Shown: in pieces, positions 14,536-24,307 of the stretch
Layout of the letters: each line of letters begins with the position of its first letter
How positions within the stretch are numbered: position 1 is the stretch's first letter
Source of the DNA: Marinoscillum sp. 108
GTDB lineage: Bacteria; Bacteroidota; Bacteroidia; Cytophagales; Cyclobacteriaceae
NCBI RefSeq assembly: GCF_902506655.1
Contig: NZ_LR734808.1
Coordinates: 1 to 64,000, forward strand
Length of the DNA: 64,000 nt
Direction: 5' to 3'
Made by a program: the position numbers and the translations under genes
Notes under the pieces: generated by a model
The model's database searches: none
What the model was told of the DNA's origin: nothing
What the model saw: only the letters and a program-made list of their open reading frames with translations

Positions 14536-17466
14536 CTACGAGTACTCGAGCATGTAATCTACCAGATTGGTGTCTCTGCTGATGTCTAGTTTTTTCCTGA
14601 GCCTGTAGCGGCTGATTTCCACCCCTCTCACTGAGATATTTAATAAGTTAGCAATCTCCTTCGAGCTCATATTCATTCTCAGGTAGGCACATAGTTTGAT
14701 CTCCTGAGGGGTAAGCGTAGGGTTATCCTTCTTGATGTTGGAAAGGAAGTCCCCATGAACCTGATCAAAATGCTTGGTAAACTGTTCCCAACCTTCATCT
14801 TCAGAGAGGTTTCGGTCGATATCTCTGATGATCTTTTTGAAGTTGTCTTTCGATCCGGACTTTGAAGTTTCTTTGATGGCATTCCTAATCTGAAGCATAA
14901 ACTCATTTTTATTGATGAGGTGCATGGTGGTAGTGGCCAATTCACGGTTCTTGTGATCGATTTCCGAACGAAGCTTGTCATTTCTAAGCTTACTGATCTG
15001 TTCTTCTGATTTTTTGGACACCTCCACGATCTCATTTTCTTTTCGTAAGAGCTCGCGCTTTTGCTTGAGTGTAAGCTTCTTCTTTTCATAGCTGTGCCTC
15101 ATGCTAAGCACAAGCATAGAGGCACCGAAAACTACGAGGAGACCGAGCCCATAAAACCCGTAAGCAAGCTTAGAGCGGTACCAGGGTGGATATACCTTCA
15201 GCTGAAAGCTTGCTTCATCACTGATATCCCCAAAGACGTTTTTGGCTCGTACTCTAAAGGTGTATAATCCTTCAGAAAGATTGGTATATTCTTTTTCTGT
15301 CGCAGTATTCCACTCAGACCAGTCTTTTTCAAAATTCTCCAGCTGGTACTGAAAGAGTATCTGATCCTGACCGTCATAGTAAGGTGATGCAAACCGAAAC
15401 TTAAGCGATGAAAAATAAGCTGACAGTGAAACAGGTTCATCTGAGGCCAGTTGACCGGTCCCACCATAGATCATGCGATCTTCGTCTGTCGTAGCTTCTA
15501 TGCTCCTAATGAATGTCCTAAAGGGCTGATCTCTCAGGTACTTCATGCTGGGGTTGAAATGAACAAATCCTTCTTTCGCACCAAAAAAAACATTTTGATG
15601 GTCAATCACATGAATGTTCTCCAGGTCATCAGAAAGCAGTGGTTTTATTTTAGTAAAAGCAGCTGTGTGTTTGATGTAACTCCCATATTGAGTGCGCTCC
15701 AGATAGCCTAGCTCCATATCATTGAGAAAAAAGACATTCCCACTGAGGTCATGGGCCATGGCGGTAATGTGAGCTTCTTTGGGAAAGTACTGTCCCATTT
15801 CCGGGTCACTCACAAAGGTGTCTTGCTGGGCATCATAATTATAAATTCCCGTTTCTGCAGGAAATACAAGTTTGTTGCCCCCCAGACCGAACACGTTGAT
15901 AAGGATGTTAGAAGGCAGGCCTTTGTTTTTCCCGTAAAAGGATATGTTTCTAATGCGATCTTTTTCTTTATTAAAGTCAATTTTGAAAATCCCTTTGTAG
16001 CCATGGGTCATAAAGAGCATAGAGTCTCCCGCAAATTCAAACACCCTGCTTGATTCACTAAATTCCTCCAATTCATTTTCTACCTGGTATTGGCCATCCA
16101 CTTTTTTGAAAATCACAAAGCCGTCGTAGGTGCCGGCCAGTATTCGGTTATCTCCGATGGAGTTTTCAAACTTCCAGGTTCCGGTGTGGTCATAAAACTG
16201 GGTGGCCAGGTCATCTTCCACCAGAAAAGCCCCTGCATGATGAGCCAGGAGCAGGTCCGTGTTGATGCTTTGAACGTTGTATACTTGCCCGCCAGAGTTT
16301 TTTACTAGTTGATAATCGGCTAATTCAGTAATTGGGTTTGGATTGGCCCCCTGATAAAATAGCCCATTGCTGGTGCCGAGGTAGAGTTTGTTGTCATGGA
16401 GGGTGGCGCAGTATCCAGTGCCGGGTAAGCCGGACTGTTCATTAATCACAGAAAAAGGGGATGCCAGTTCTACCATGCAGATGCCGTTGTTCAGCCCTAC
16501 CCAGAGGTTATTGAATTGATCCTCATGCAGGGCTAGAACCGTACGATTGGTGAGGCCTTTTCCTTTGGTAAGGTGGTTAATAACAGCACCATTTTGAGAA
16601 AGAATGACGATCCCGTTATTCTGAGTACCAATGGCAATGTTGCTGTTTTCCAGTAAAATGGCTTTGTTAATCAGAGAATTGGATAGAAAATCGGTAATGG
16701 GCAGGTTCCATCTTCTAAAGATCCCATCTCTGTAATGATAGACAGTTCCATTCTTTTGGAAGATCAAGAGGCTATTGTTCTGGTAGGGGACAATTGCGGT
16801 TATTTCATGATCTTGGAGGACATGGCTACCTGGTATGATAGAGAAACTCTTTCCATTCCATTTGGCTAAACCGGAGGAAAGGGAAGATGCATAGAGCCCA
16901 TTGGCTACCTGGAAAACAAGATCATAGTCCACCTCATGATGGAGTTTACGAACAGTTTTTCCATCATATACCACCAGACCGAGATAAGAACAGAAGAAAA
17001 TATTGTTTTCGTACTTGACGATCTTCCAGATGTCTTCCAGATTTCGATCATGTTCATCCAGAAGACCTAGGAGGCTTTCGAATACCAGGTTACCCTTGGC
17101 ATCTGCTTCGAAGTATCCGATCTGATTTTGACCACCAATATAGATGCGGTTGTCAGCATCCACAAAGACAGAGCGAGCTCTGGTGTTGTTTTCTATCAGA
17201 TACCTTCTCCAGCTATTTCCATCGTATTCGAGCAAGCCAAAATTGTTGGCGACATAAATAAAACCCCTGCTATCCCTGCTGATGTCCCAGTTTTGAATGC
17301 CCCCTTGATAATCGTCAGTATTATAGGTGTTGGTGAGCGGTATTTTGGAAAATCTATAATGATCAGGTTGAGATATTGCAATATTTCCCAAAAAAAGACC
17401 GATCACAAGTAAATGTGAGTAGTGAATGGAGGTTTGATTCTTAAATAAACTGTACTTCTGGAGCAT
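14536..17466 (-). CDS. Propeller / Y_Y_Y / LuxR-type transmembrane regulator of the glucan locus
   Basis: The 976-aa protein has an N-terminal signal or membrane segment (~18-32), about 650 residues of two-component-regulator propeller repeats (NLWVGLNNGICM type) forming a periplasmic sensor, a Y_Y_Y domain (~690-760, LSEGLYTFRVRAKNVFGD), a membrane span (~767-790), a coiled coil, and a C-terminal LuxR-type helix-turn-helix (~910-970, LTPQEIKLCAYLRMNMSSKEIA). It has the sensor of a hybrid two-component system but no kinase, so signal would pass directly to the DNA-binding tail. It is transcribed divergently from SusC, 253 bp apart, and is the obvious local regulator of the locus. Confidence 0.9.
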   Translation of the reverse strand: MLQKYSLFKNQTSIHYSHLLVIGLFLGNIAISQPDHYRFSKIPLTNTYNTDDYQGGIQNWDISRDSRGFIYVANNFGLLEYDGNSWRRYLIENNTRARSVFVDADNRIYIGGQNQIGYFEADAKGNLVFESLLGLLDEHDRNLEDIWKIVKYENNIFFCSYLGLVVYDGKTVRKLHHEVDYDLVFQVANGLYASSLSSGLAKWNGKSFSIIPGSHVLQDHEITAIVPYQNNSLLIFQKNGTVYHYRDGIFRRWNLPITDFLSNSLINKAILLENSNIAIGTQNNGIVILSQNGAVINHLTKGKGLTNRTVLALHEDQFNNLWVGLNNGICMVELASPFSVINEQSGLPGTGYCATLHDNKLYLGTSNGLFYQGANPNPITELADYQLVKNSGGQVYNVQSINTDLLLAHHAGAFLVEDDLATQFYDHTGTWKFENSIGDNRILAGTYDGFVIFKKVDGQYQVENELEEFSESSRVFEFAGDSMLFMTHGYKGIFKIDFNKEKDRIRNISFYGKNKGLPSNILINVFGLGGNKLVFPAETGIYNYDAQQDTFVSDPEMGQYFPKEAHITAMAHDLSGNVFFLNDMELGYLERTQYGSYIKHTAAFTKIKPLLSDDLENIHVIDHQNVFFGAKEGFVHFNPSMKYLRDQPFRTFIRSIEATTDEDRMIYGGTGQLASDEPVSLSAYFSSLKFRFASPYYDGQDQILFQYQLENFEKDWSEWNTATEKEYTNLSEGLYTFRVRAKNVFGDISDEASFQLKVYPPWYRSKLAYGFYGLGLLVVFGASMLVLSMRHSYEKKKLTLKQKRELLRKENEIVEVSKKSEEQISKLRNDKLRSEIDHKNRELATTTMHLINKNEFMLQIRNAIKETSKSGSKDNFKKIIRDIDRNLSEDEGWEQFTKHFDQVHGDFLSNIKKDNPTLTPQEIKLCAYLRMNMSSKEIANLLNISVRGVEISRYRLRKKLDISRDTNLVDYMLEYS

Positions 17467-17647
17467 GTTGTGTTATCTATGAAAATGAATATAAATAGGA
17501 AAAGTGTAAAAAACCCATTATTTCCTTCCAAAGGCATTTTTTGTATCCCATTGTTGTGGTATTGATGAGGTGTAAAATGTAGTGTGATGTAGTATTGATG
17601 TATTGTGTTTTCGACTTGTGAGAGACCCTTTCGGATAAATTGTGCAA

Positions 17648-17677
17648 ACGTTTTCAAGCAAAAGGCTTCAGAAACGT
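17648..17677. promoter_or_regulatory. Inverted repeat in the regulator/SusC intergenic region
   Basis: ACGTTTTCAAGC (17648-17659) and GCTTCAGAAACGT (17665-17677) form an imperfect inverted repeat about 43 bp before the SusC start. It is a candidate operator for the LuxR-type regulator. The rest of the 253-bp intergenic region is AT-rich, and I could not fix the promoters in it. Confidence 0.45.
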
Positions 17678-17719
17678 CATCGTTTAATTATTAAAAACAC
17701 AATTAATAAAGTCGATTAG

Positions 17720-20700
17720 ATGGGAATTTTACAAATCATTCAATTTCGAGGATTTTTCACTCTTCTGATGCTGTGTGCCGCTGTGTTTACAGCCTCAGCT
17801 CAGGGTAGAGTAATCTCCGGCACCGTGACAGACGGTGGTGATGGCTCAGAGATGCCAGGTGCTACCATTCTGGAGAAAGGTACCAGCAATGGTACCATTA
17901 CAGATATCGATGGGAAGTATCAACTGACCATCACGGGGGATGATCCGGTTATCATCGTCTCCTTTGTAGGCTTTGAATCTAAAGAGATCAAAGTAGGAGC
18001 TCAGTCCGTGATCAATGTGTCTCTGGACATTTCGCTATCAGAACTCAGTGAGGTTGTGGTGATCGGGTATGGTGTTCAGCAGAAGCGGGTAGCCACGGGC
18101 TCCATCTCCAAGGTAGACGCCAAGGACATTGAAGGATATAAAGTAGCCAACGTGCTTTCCGCTATCGACGGCCAGGTTTCTGGAGTGATTGCCGGTGAGT
18201 CTTCCGGACAGCCAGGATCTAGTAAGTCTGTTTTCATTCGTGGTATCAGCACCAATGGTGACAATTCTCCACTATACGTGGTGGATGGTCTTACAGTAAG
18301 CGGTATTGATAATCTCAATCCATCGGATATCGAGTCGGTGGATGTATTGAAAGATGCTGCATCTACGGCGATCTATGGGGCGAGAGCTGCCAACGGAGTG
18401 ATCATTATTACTACTAAAAAAGGTAAGGATGGCACTGGAGTGCTTTCTTATGAGGGATTCACTTCATTTTCTAATCCATGGAAAATGCCCGAAATGCTCA
18501 ACTCCGAGCAGTATATCGAGCTTACACGTGAAAAGTTCGCCAATAGCAATAGAACAGCCGCTTTAGATGCACTTGGCTTTCCAAATGCCGGGGATGCCAC
18601 TGCAAATACCAACTGGATGGATGTGATCACTGATCAGGCGACTATGATCAACCATCGCCTGACAGCTACGCTGAATAATTCATACATATCGCTCGACTAC
18701 TGGGATCAGCAAGGGGTGATCGGAGGTGATAAATCAAACTATAAGCGATATGCCATCCGACTGAATAGCACTAAGAAGGTGAATGATTACTTCACCGTAG
18801 GTCAGAATTTCTACCTCAACCGTACCGAAAATCAAAACCTGGGAGTGAACAATGCTTTTGGAACGATGGTGGCCGATGCCTTTGCGTATGACCCTACCAC
18901 CGATGTATACGACGCTGATGCAGAATATGGTTTTGCTCAGTCTAATTGGGTGCAGAAGGAATACATCAATCCATTGAGTCGCCTGTTCTTAGCGGACAAT
19001 TCCGGGCATGCGGATCAGATTCAGGGCAATGCATACATAAAGTTTGAACCCATCAAGGGACTGACCTTTCAAAGTGATCTGGGTATTGATTTTAGCTGGT
19101 ATGATTACCGATCCTTTACTCCAGACTACAATTATCACCCATCTTTCTTTAGTGTGAACAATAGTATTTCACAGGGATATGGATTTGGGCAAAGAATTCA
19201 GTTTGAAAATTACGCCAACTATACCAAAGATTTGGGTAATCACTCTCTGAACGTGGTACTGGGAACTTCTTATTTGGGATCGGAATTCCGCACAGCAGGA
19301 GGTTCCACACTGAATATTCCCGATGCGGCTAAGTTCAATGATCAGTTTCAGTACATAGACGCAGGTCAGGATACCAGTGATTTGGCTTTTGGCCGGGCCA
19401 GTGTGGATTATAGATTATTGAGCTACTACGGTCGTGTGATTTACGATTACCGTGATAAGTACCTCTTCAGTGTTACTCTTAGACGCGATGGATCGAGTCG
19501 GTTTGGAGCCAACAACCGCTGGGGGTTCTTTCCTTCTATGTCTGCTGGTTGGGTGATTTCTGATGAAAATTTCTTCCCCACGAGTCCCATCAGTTTCCTG
19601 AAAATCAGGTCGAGCTGGGGTGTGAATGGTAATGACAGGATAGGTGATCTGGGCTATTCCTCTCAAGTAGTGAACGCTTTCAGCTATGCGCTGGGTGTAG
19701 ATCATGCACTCAATCGTGGATCCGCTTTGGCCACTGTTCCTAACCCTAATCTGAAATGGGAGGAGAGTGTGCAGTTCGATGTGGGTTTGGAAATAAAACT
19801 CTTCAATGATCAGCTATCAGCAGAATTTGATTATTACGTCAAAACCACTAGGGATCTTTTGGGCAATGAAATTGTGCCAGGGTACCTGGGTGTGACGGAT
19901 TTCCCTCTATCTAATCTTGGAGAGATTCAAAATAAAGGATTGGAAGCGTCAGTAGCATATAAGCAAAGAATTGGTGGACTTACATTGAACACCCGCTTAA
20001 ACTACACCACCTTTAAGAACACTGTAAATGAAGTACCTGGTTCATCTACCTACATCAACGGGTGGAGCTGGCCAGTGCGGAACGCTGCCATCACCAGAAT
20101 GTCTGAAGGCGAACCTGTTGGCCACTTCGTGGGATACAAAACCCTGGGTATTTTCCAGAGTGAAGCGGATGTGTTTTCACACCTGAGCAGCAGCGGGGAT
20201 GTATTGCAGTCTGACGCATCACCTGGAGATTTGATTTTTGCTGACGTGAACAAAGATGGGGTGATCAATACGGATGACATTACCTCTATCGGATCTCCAT
20301 GGCCAGATCACATCTTAGGGCTTAGCTTTTCTGCCAATTACAAAGGATTCGATTTCAGTGCGCTATTCTCCACTCAAATAGGTCATGACATCTTCCGTAC
20401 CTATGAGCGATCTGACATCACTTTTACCAATTATCAAACCTTTTGGCTGGACAGATGGACTGAGGAGAACCACAGTACTAAATACCCAAGATTGGTCTCC
20501 AATGATCCAAATGGTAACCAGCGACCTTCTGATTTCTATGTGGAAGATGGCTCATTTCTTCGCTTGAGAAACATCCAGATAGGCTACAATATTCCAGCAT
20601 CCATTTTGGAGAAAATTAAGCTGACTGGTGTGCGGGTGTACCTCTCTGGAAACAACCTGCTAACGGTTACCAATTACACCGGATTCGATCCTGAGATCGG

Positions 20701-20791
20701 TACCAACGGATGGATTCTTGACTCTGGAATAGACAAGGGGTATTATCCATCTAACAAGACCATTGGTGCGGGAGTGAAAATCACCATGTAA
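17720..20791 (+). CDS. SusC/RagA-family TonB-dependent outer-membrane transporter
   Basis: This 1023-aa transporter starts with a signal peptide (~1-27, ending ASAQG), a CarboxypepD_reg-like domain (~30-105, RVISGTVTDGGDGSEMPGATI), a TonB-box-like stretch (SELSEVVVIGYG), a plug domain ending TAIYGARAANGVIIITTKKGK, and a long beta-barrel. SusC proteins import oligosaccharides captured by their SusD lid. The SusD gene follows immediately, and the enzyme content downstream points to beta-1,3-glucan oligosaccharides as cargo. It is the first gene of the putative operon. Confidence 0.95.
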   Translation: MGILQIIQFRGFFTLLMLCAAVFTASAQGRVISGTVTDGGDGSEMPGATILEKGTSNGTITDIDGKYQLTITGDDPVIIVSFVGFESKEIKVGAQSVINVSLDISLSELSEVVVIGYGVQQKRVATGSISKVDAKDIEGYKVANVLSAIDGQVSGVIAGESSGQPGSSKSVFIRGISTNGDNSPLYVVDGLTVSGIDNLNPSDIESVDVLKDAASTAIYGARAANGVIIITTKKGKDGTGVLSYEGFTSFSNPWKMPEMLNSEQYIELTREKFANSNRTAALDALGFPNAGDATANTNWMDVITDQATMINHRLTATLNNSYISLDYWDQQGVIGGDKSNYKRYAIRLNSTKKVNDYFTVGQNFYLNRTENQNLGVNNAFGTMVADAFAYDPTTDVYDADAEYGFAQSNWVQKEYINPLSRLFLADNSGHADQIQGNAYIKFEPIKGLTFQSDLGIDFSWYDYRSFTPDYNYHPSFFSVNNSISQGYGFGQRIQFENYANYTKDLGNHSLNVVLGTSYLGSEFRTAGGSTLNIPDAAKFNDQFQYIDAGQDTSDLAFGRASVDYRLLSYYGRVIYDYRDKYLFSVTLRRDGSSRFGANNRWGFFPSMSAGWVISDENFFPTSPISFLKIRSSWGVNGNDRIGDLGYSSQVVNAFSYALGVDHALNRGSALATVPNPNLKWEESVQFDVGLEIKLFNDQLSAEFDYYVKTTRDLLGNEIVPGYLGVTDFPLSNLGEIQNKGLEASVAYKQRIGGLTLNTRLNYTTFKNTVNEVPGSSTYINGWSWPVRNAAITRMSEGEPVGHFVGYKTLGIFQSEADVFSHLSSSGDVLQSDASPGDLIFADVNKDGVINTDDITSIGSPWPDHILGLSFSANYKGFDFSALFSTQIGHDIFRTYERSDITFTNYQTFWLDRWTEENHSTKYPRLVSNDPNGNQRPSDFYVEDGSFLRLRNIQIGYNIPASILEKIKLTGVRVYLSGNNLLTVTNYTGFDPEIGTNGWILDSGIDKGYYPSNKTIGAGVKITM

Positions 20792-20825
20792 TTCAATGAA
20801 CTACGGGTTAAGAAAATTTAAAAAC

Positions 20826-22442
20826 ATGAAAGCATTCAAAATAATTATTATCGCCCTCATACTCTGTGTCGCTTGTAGTGAGGAGACCTTAGAGGTGAAG
20901 CCAGTGAATCAATACCTGTCAGAGAATTTCTATTCTACCAATGAACAGGTTTATGCGGCCCTCATCGCGGCGTACGACCCCATAGGGTGGTCTATGGCCT
21001 TTGGTCAGTGGGTTTCACCTGTGATGTTTGGTGAGATCAGATCGGACAATGCCAATGCTGGCGGGGATCCTTCAGACAATGACCAGCCTGCGTGGCAGGA
21101 GCTGGATGATTTTAGGGAAACCAACACCAATACCCTGCTGCAGCCGATCTATCGTAAGCACTATATTGGTGTTTTCAGAGCCAACCTGGTGATTCTTCAG
21201 ACTGAACTGGCCACTCCTGAGGTGGAGCGCTACAAAGCCGAGGCTAAGTTTTTGAGAGCATATTATCACTTTGAACTTTTCAGACATTTTGGACCTTTGC
21301 CAGTAGTCACGGAGCTGCTAACACCAGATGATATCAATCTGGAGCGAAGCACTATGACCGAGATGATGACGGCCATTACCGATGACCTGAAGGCTGCCAT
21401 AGATGTATTGCCCACTACATTATCAGATGTGGAGGTTGGAAGAGCATCAAGGGGTACTGCGCAGGCGTTGTTGGGCAAAGTGTACCTGTATTGGGCTGAT
21501 TTGGATGGTGACGATCCTGCCAAATTTGACCTGGCTGCCCAGTATCTCCAGGAAGTTGTGAATTCAGGTCAATATGCCTTAGTGGACGACTTTTCTACTT
21601 TGTTTGATTACGGCACCAAAAATCCAATAGAATCTGTTTTGGAGATTCAGCATACGAACCTATGGCCTGGGGATTGGGGCTGGTTTGAAGGCATCGAAGC
21701 GAATGGAATATTGCAGCTATGCGGAATTCGCGGGCTGTGTTCTGGTCATCCTGAGTATGCAGCCGGGTGGGGGTTCATGTTACCTACTCAGGATTTGAAT
21801 GACCATTTTCTTCCGGATGATCAATATAGGAGAGATGTGGCTATTGTGTCGATACCAGAGCTTACTCAGGAGGTGGCAGACGCCGGAGCGGCGGATTGCG
21901 GTGTTGTAGTAGACATTACCCAGGTCAACCCTCAGGATCATACGGGTTTCTGGCAGCAAAAATTCTCAAACTACAAAGCATACAATGGCAATAACGTGAA
22001 TGGGGGAGACCCTAACCTGACTAAGGATGCGAATACCTATGCCATCAGATATGCTGACGTTCTCCTCATGCTGGCAGAAGCAATGCACAGAGGATCAGGC
22101 TCTGATGGGAATGCACTTACCTATATAGATATGGTGCGTGAGCGTGCTGCAGGCCCCGGTGATAATACCGGGAGTTTCAAGACTGGGCAGACCATCATGA
22201 CTGAGCAAAACTGGACATTGCTGGATCTGATTTGGTATGAGCGCAGAGCTGAGCTGGCAGGCGAAGGTGATCGCTGGTATGACCTGGTCAGGAGTGGTAG
22301 AGCTACATCAGATCTTTTCAGTGGTGATCCGATTCGTTCTGGCAATCTGGATCCTCAAAAAGTGTGGATTCCTGTGGCGCTGGAAGAAACCAGTGTGGCA
22401 CATCAGATCTCCACCTATCCAGAAAACGAACTTTTCCAATAA
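20826..22442 (+). CDS. SusD/RagB-family substrate-binding lipoprotein
   Basis: I place the start at ATG 20826 (538 aa) because it gives a clean lipoprotein signal with lipobox LCVAC; an upstream ATG at 20796 would add ten polar residues. The protein shows SusD family features: the N-terminal NQYLSENFYSTNEQVYAAL, the TPR-like region AEAKFLRAYYHFELFRHFGPLP, and the C-terminal WYERRAELAGEGDRWYDLVRSG. It is expected on the cell surface as the lid of the SusC barrel. The 34-bp gap to SusC indicates co-transcription. Confidence 0.95.
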   Translation: MKAFKIIIIALILCVACSEETLEVKPVNQYLSENFYSTNEQVYAALIAAYDPIGWSMAFGQWVSPVMFGEIRSDNANAGGDPSDNDQPAWQELDDFRETNTNTLLQPIYRKHYIGVFRANLVILQTELATPEVERYKAEAKFLRAYYHFELFRHFGPLPVVTELLTPDDINLERSTMTEMMTAITDDLKAAIDVLPTTLSDVEVGRASRGTAQALLGKVYLYWADLDGDDPAKFDLAAQYLQEVVNSGQYALVDDFSTLFDYGTKNPIESVLEIQHTNLWPGDWGWFEGIEANGILQLCGIRGLCSGHPEYAAGWGFMLPTQDLNDHFLPDDQYRRDVAIVSIPELTQEVADAGAADCGVVVDITQVNPQDHTGFWQQKFSNYKAYNGNNVNGGDPNLTKDANTYAIRYADVLLMLAEAMHRGSGSDGNALTYIDMVRERAAGPGDNTGSFKTGQTIMTEQNWTLLDLIWYERRAELAGEGDRWYDLVRSGRATSDLFSGDPIRSGNLDPQKVWIPVALEETSVAHQISTYPENELFQ

Positions 22443-22481
22443 TTAAAAGAACCCAAATCAATTAATCTAAACTTAAATCTA

Positions 22482-24227
22482 ATGAAGAAGCAAATGAAAA
22501 ATTATATCCGAAATGGATGGCTTTTAATGAGTGCGCTTACACTTGTTTTTCTGGCCTCATGTAATGAAGACGAGCCAGAGCCCAAAGAAGTGGTTGCGAG
22601 TTTTCAGTTCGAACTTGGCGAGACTAACTTCCTGGAAGTAACTTTTACAAATTTCTCTCAAAACGCCACAACTTATGCATGGGATTTTGGTGATGGCGAG
22701 ACATCTAACGAGGAAAATCCGGTACACTCCTATGCAGCAGCAGATACTTATGAGGTAAAGCTTACAGCCACCAATGATGCTGGTGAATCAGCTACAAGAA
22801 CTCAGTCAATTACCCTATCTGATCCGGACGAAGAACTGACTAAATTGGCAGGTGTGGAATCCAAAACATGGATTCTTCAGAGAGAGGGAGTAGTATTGGG
22901 TATAGGGCCAGCTGGCGGTGATACCCAGTGGTGGAGTTTCGGTGGTGTGACCCCACATGGTGATCGTCCTTGTATTTTGGATGATGAGTATACATTTAAC
23001 CGTGCGGACCTTTCCTTTGACAAAAACACGAATGGAACCCTCTTTACAGACGGAACTGGCAATGGCGGATGGAATAATACCGTGCCAGATGTGTGTAACA
23101 GTGAGTCTACTGTGGATTGGATGTCTGAGGGAAGCATCGATATGAGCGCTTACAAGAGTGGTGGAGATTATACATTTGAGTTGAGCAGTAATACATTGAC
23201 TATTTCAGGCGATGGTGTTTACATAGGTTTGGCCAATAAGACCAATGCTGGTGATATAGGTACTGCGCAAAGCCCTCAAAATAAGATTGTTTACTCAATC
23301 ATTAAATTGGTGGATCATGATGATGTGGATTCACTGCAGCTGGCTATGCAAGTAGACGGAGGGGATGTCTACTGGAGTTTCTTCCTTGTGCATTATGATG
23401 ATGCTTCTTTGATGCCTCCAATTCCTTCAGCTGAGCCTAGAGCAGCATTTTCATCAGCCGCTGAAAATCTGGTAGTGACCTTCACCAACTCATCAGCCAA
23501 TGCGACAAGCTATGCGTGGGATTTCGGCGATGGTGGTACTTCTACAGATGAAAATCCGGTACACACTTATGCAGAAGCTGGTGATTACGATGTAACACTT
23601 ACTGCCAAAGATGACAATGGTTTGACTTCAAGCGTAACACAAACGGTTTCTGTAAGTGCAGCTACTTATTCATCTGAAATATGGGCGTCTGCTGAGGGTA
23701 AAGTATGGACACTTGCCCCTGTGGCTGGAGCTTTCAGAGTAGGCCCGGCTATTGGAAGTGGAGAGTGGTTTGCCAGCTCCGCCGATGATGCCACTGCTCG
23801 TGCTTGCCAGTATGATGATGAGTTTATATTTGCAACAGATGGCTCCTTTACCTTTGACTCCAAAGGGGCAATGTATGGCGAAGGCTTTATGGGTGTGGAT
23901 CCTGCCGGATGTGTGAATGATGGGGATATCGGTGGAGTTTATGCAGGTTTCGTGACCAGCACTGGTTACACCTTTGCCACCACTGACGCTACAGACACAG
24001 ATCGAGCATCTGTTACCGTCACAGGTACTGGCGCCTTCCTTGGATTTAATAAAGGATATAATGGTGGAGAGTACAATGGCTCAGACGCTGCACTCCAGGG
24101 AGCTACCACCTACAAAATCTTCTCCTACTTTAACGACGGTACAGTAGAGCGAGTGGATGTAGCTGTGGACATCTCTGCAGAGCAGAACGGAACAGCCTGG
24201 TGGACAATGATTTTGGAAGCGCAGTAA
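22482..24227 (+). CDS. PKD-domain surface glycan-binding lipoprotein with internal duplication
   Basis: The 581-aa protein has a lipoprotein signal (LVFLASC) and two repeats of the same two-part unit. Each unit is a PKD domain ([20 protein letters not shown] near 65-85; [20 protein letters not shown] near 345-365) followed by a ~170-residue domain of no named family. The latter domains share KTWIL/KVWTL, a W-x-S motif, [22 protein letters not shown], a Gly-rich middle and a closing YKIF/YSII strand. Its position right after SusD suits a surface glycan-binding protein, and related PKD proteins occur in laminarin loci. Binding to glucan is inferred from context. Confidence 0.8.
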   Translation: MKKQMKNYIRNGWLLMSALTLVFLASCNEDEPEPKEVVASFQFELGETNFLEVTFTNFSQNATTYAWDFGDGETSNEENPVHSYAAADTYEVKLTATNDAGESATRTQSITLSDPDEELTKLAGVESKTWILQREGVVLGIGPAGGDTQWWSFGGVTPHGDRPCILDDEYTFNRADLSFDKNTNGTLFTDGTGNGGWNNTVPDVCNSESTVDWMSEGSIDMSAYKSGGDYTFELSSNTLTISGDGVYIGLANKTNAGDIGTAQSPQNKIVYSIIKLVDHDDVDSLQLAMQVDGGDVYWSFFLVHYDDASLMPPIPSAEPRAAFSSAAENLVVTFTNSSANATSYAWDFGDGGTSTDENPVHTYAEAGDYDVTLTAKDDNGLTSSVTQTVSVSAATYSSEIWASAEGKVWTLAPVAGAFRVGPAIGSGEWFASSADDATARACQYDDEFIFATDGSFTFDSKGAMYGEGFMGVDPAGCVNDGDIGGVYAGFVTSTGYTFATTDATDTDRASVTVTGTGAFLGFNKGYNGGEYNGSDAALQGATTYKIFSYFNDGTVERVDVAVDISAEQNGTAWWTMILEAQ

Positions 24228-24247
24228 TACTTCTTCATATTTACTTC

Positions 24248-24281
24248 AAAATCGGGTGTTTTTGAAACACCCGATTTTTTT
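24248..24281 (+). terminator. Intrinsic terminator inside the glucan locus
   Basis: The perfect stem AAATCGGGTGTTT / AAACACCCGATTT with a 3-nt loop and a T run lies between the PKD gene and the first GH16 gene. It could give partial termination, so that SusC/SusD/PKD mRNA is more abundant than enzyme mRNA. Confidence 0.85.
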
Positions 24282-24307
24282 ACCCTTTTCATTAGAAAAT
24301 AGAATAA

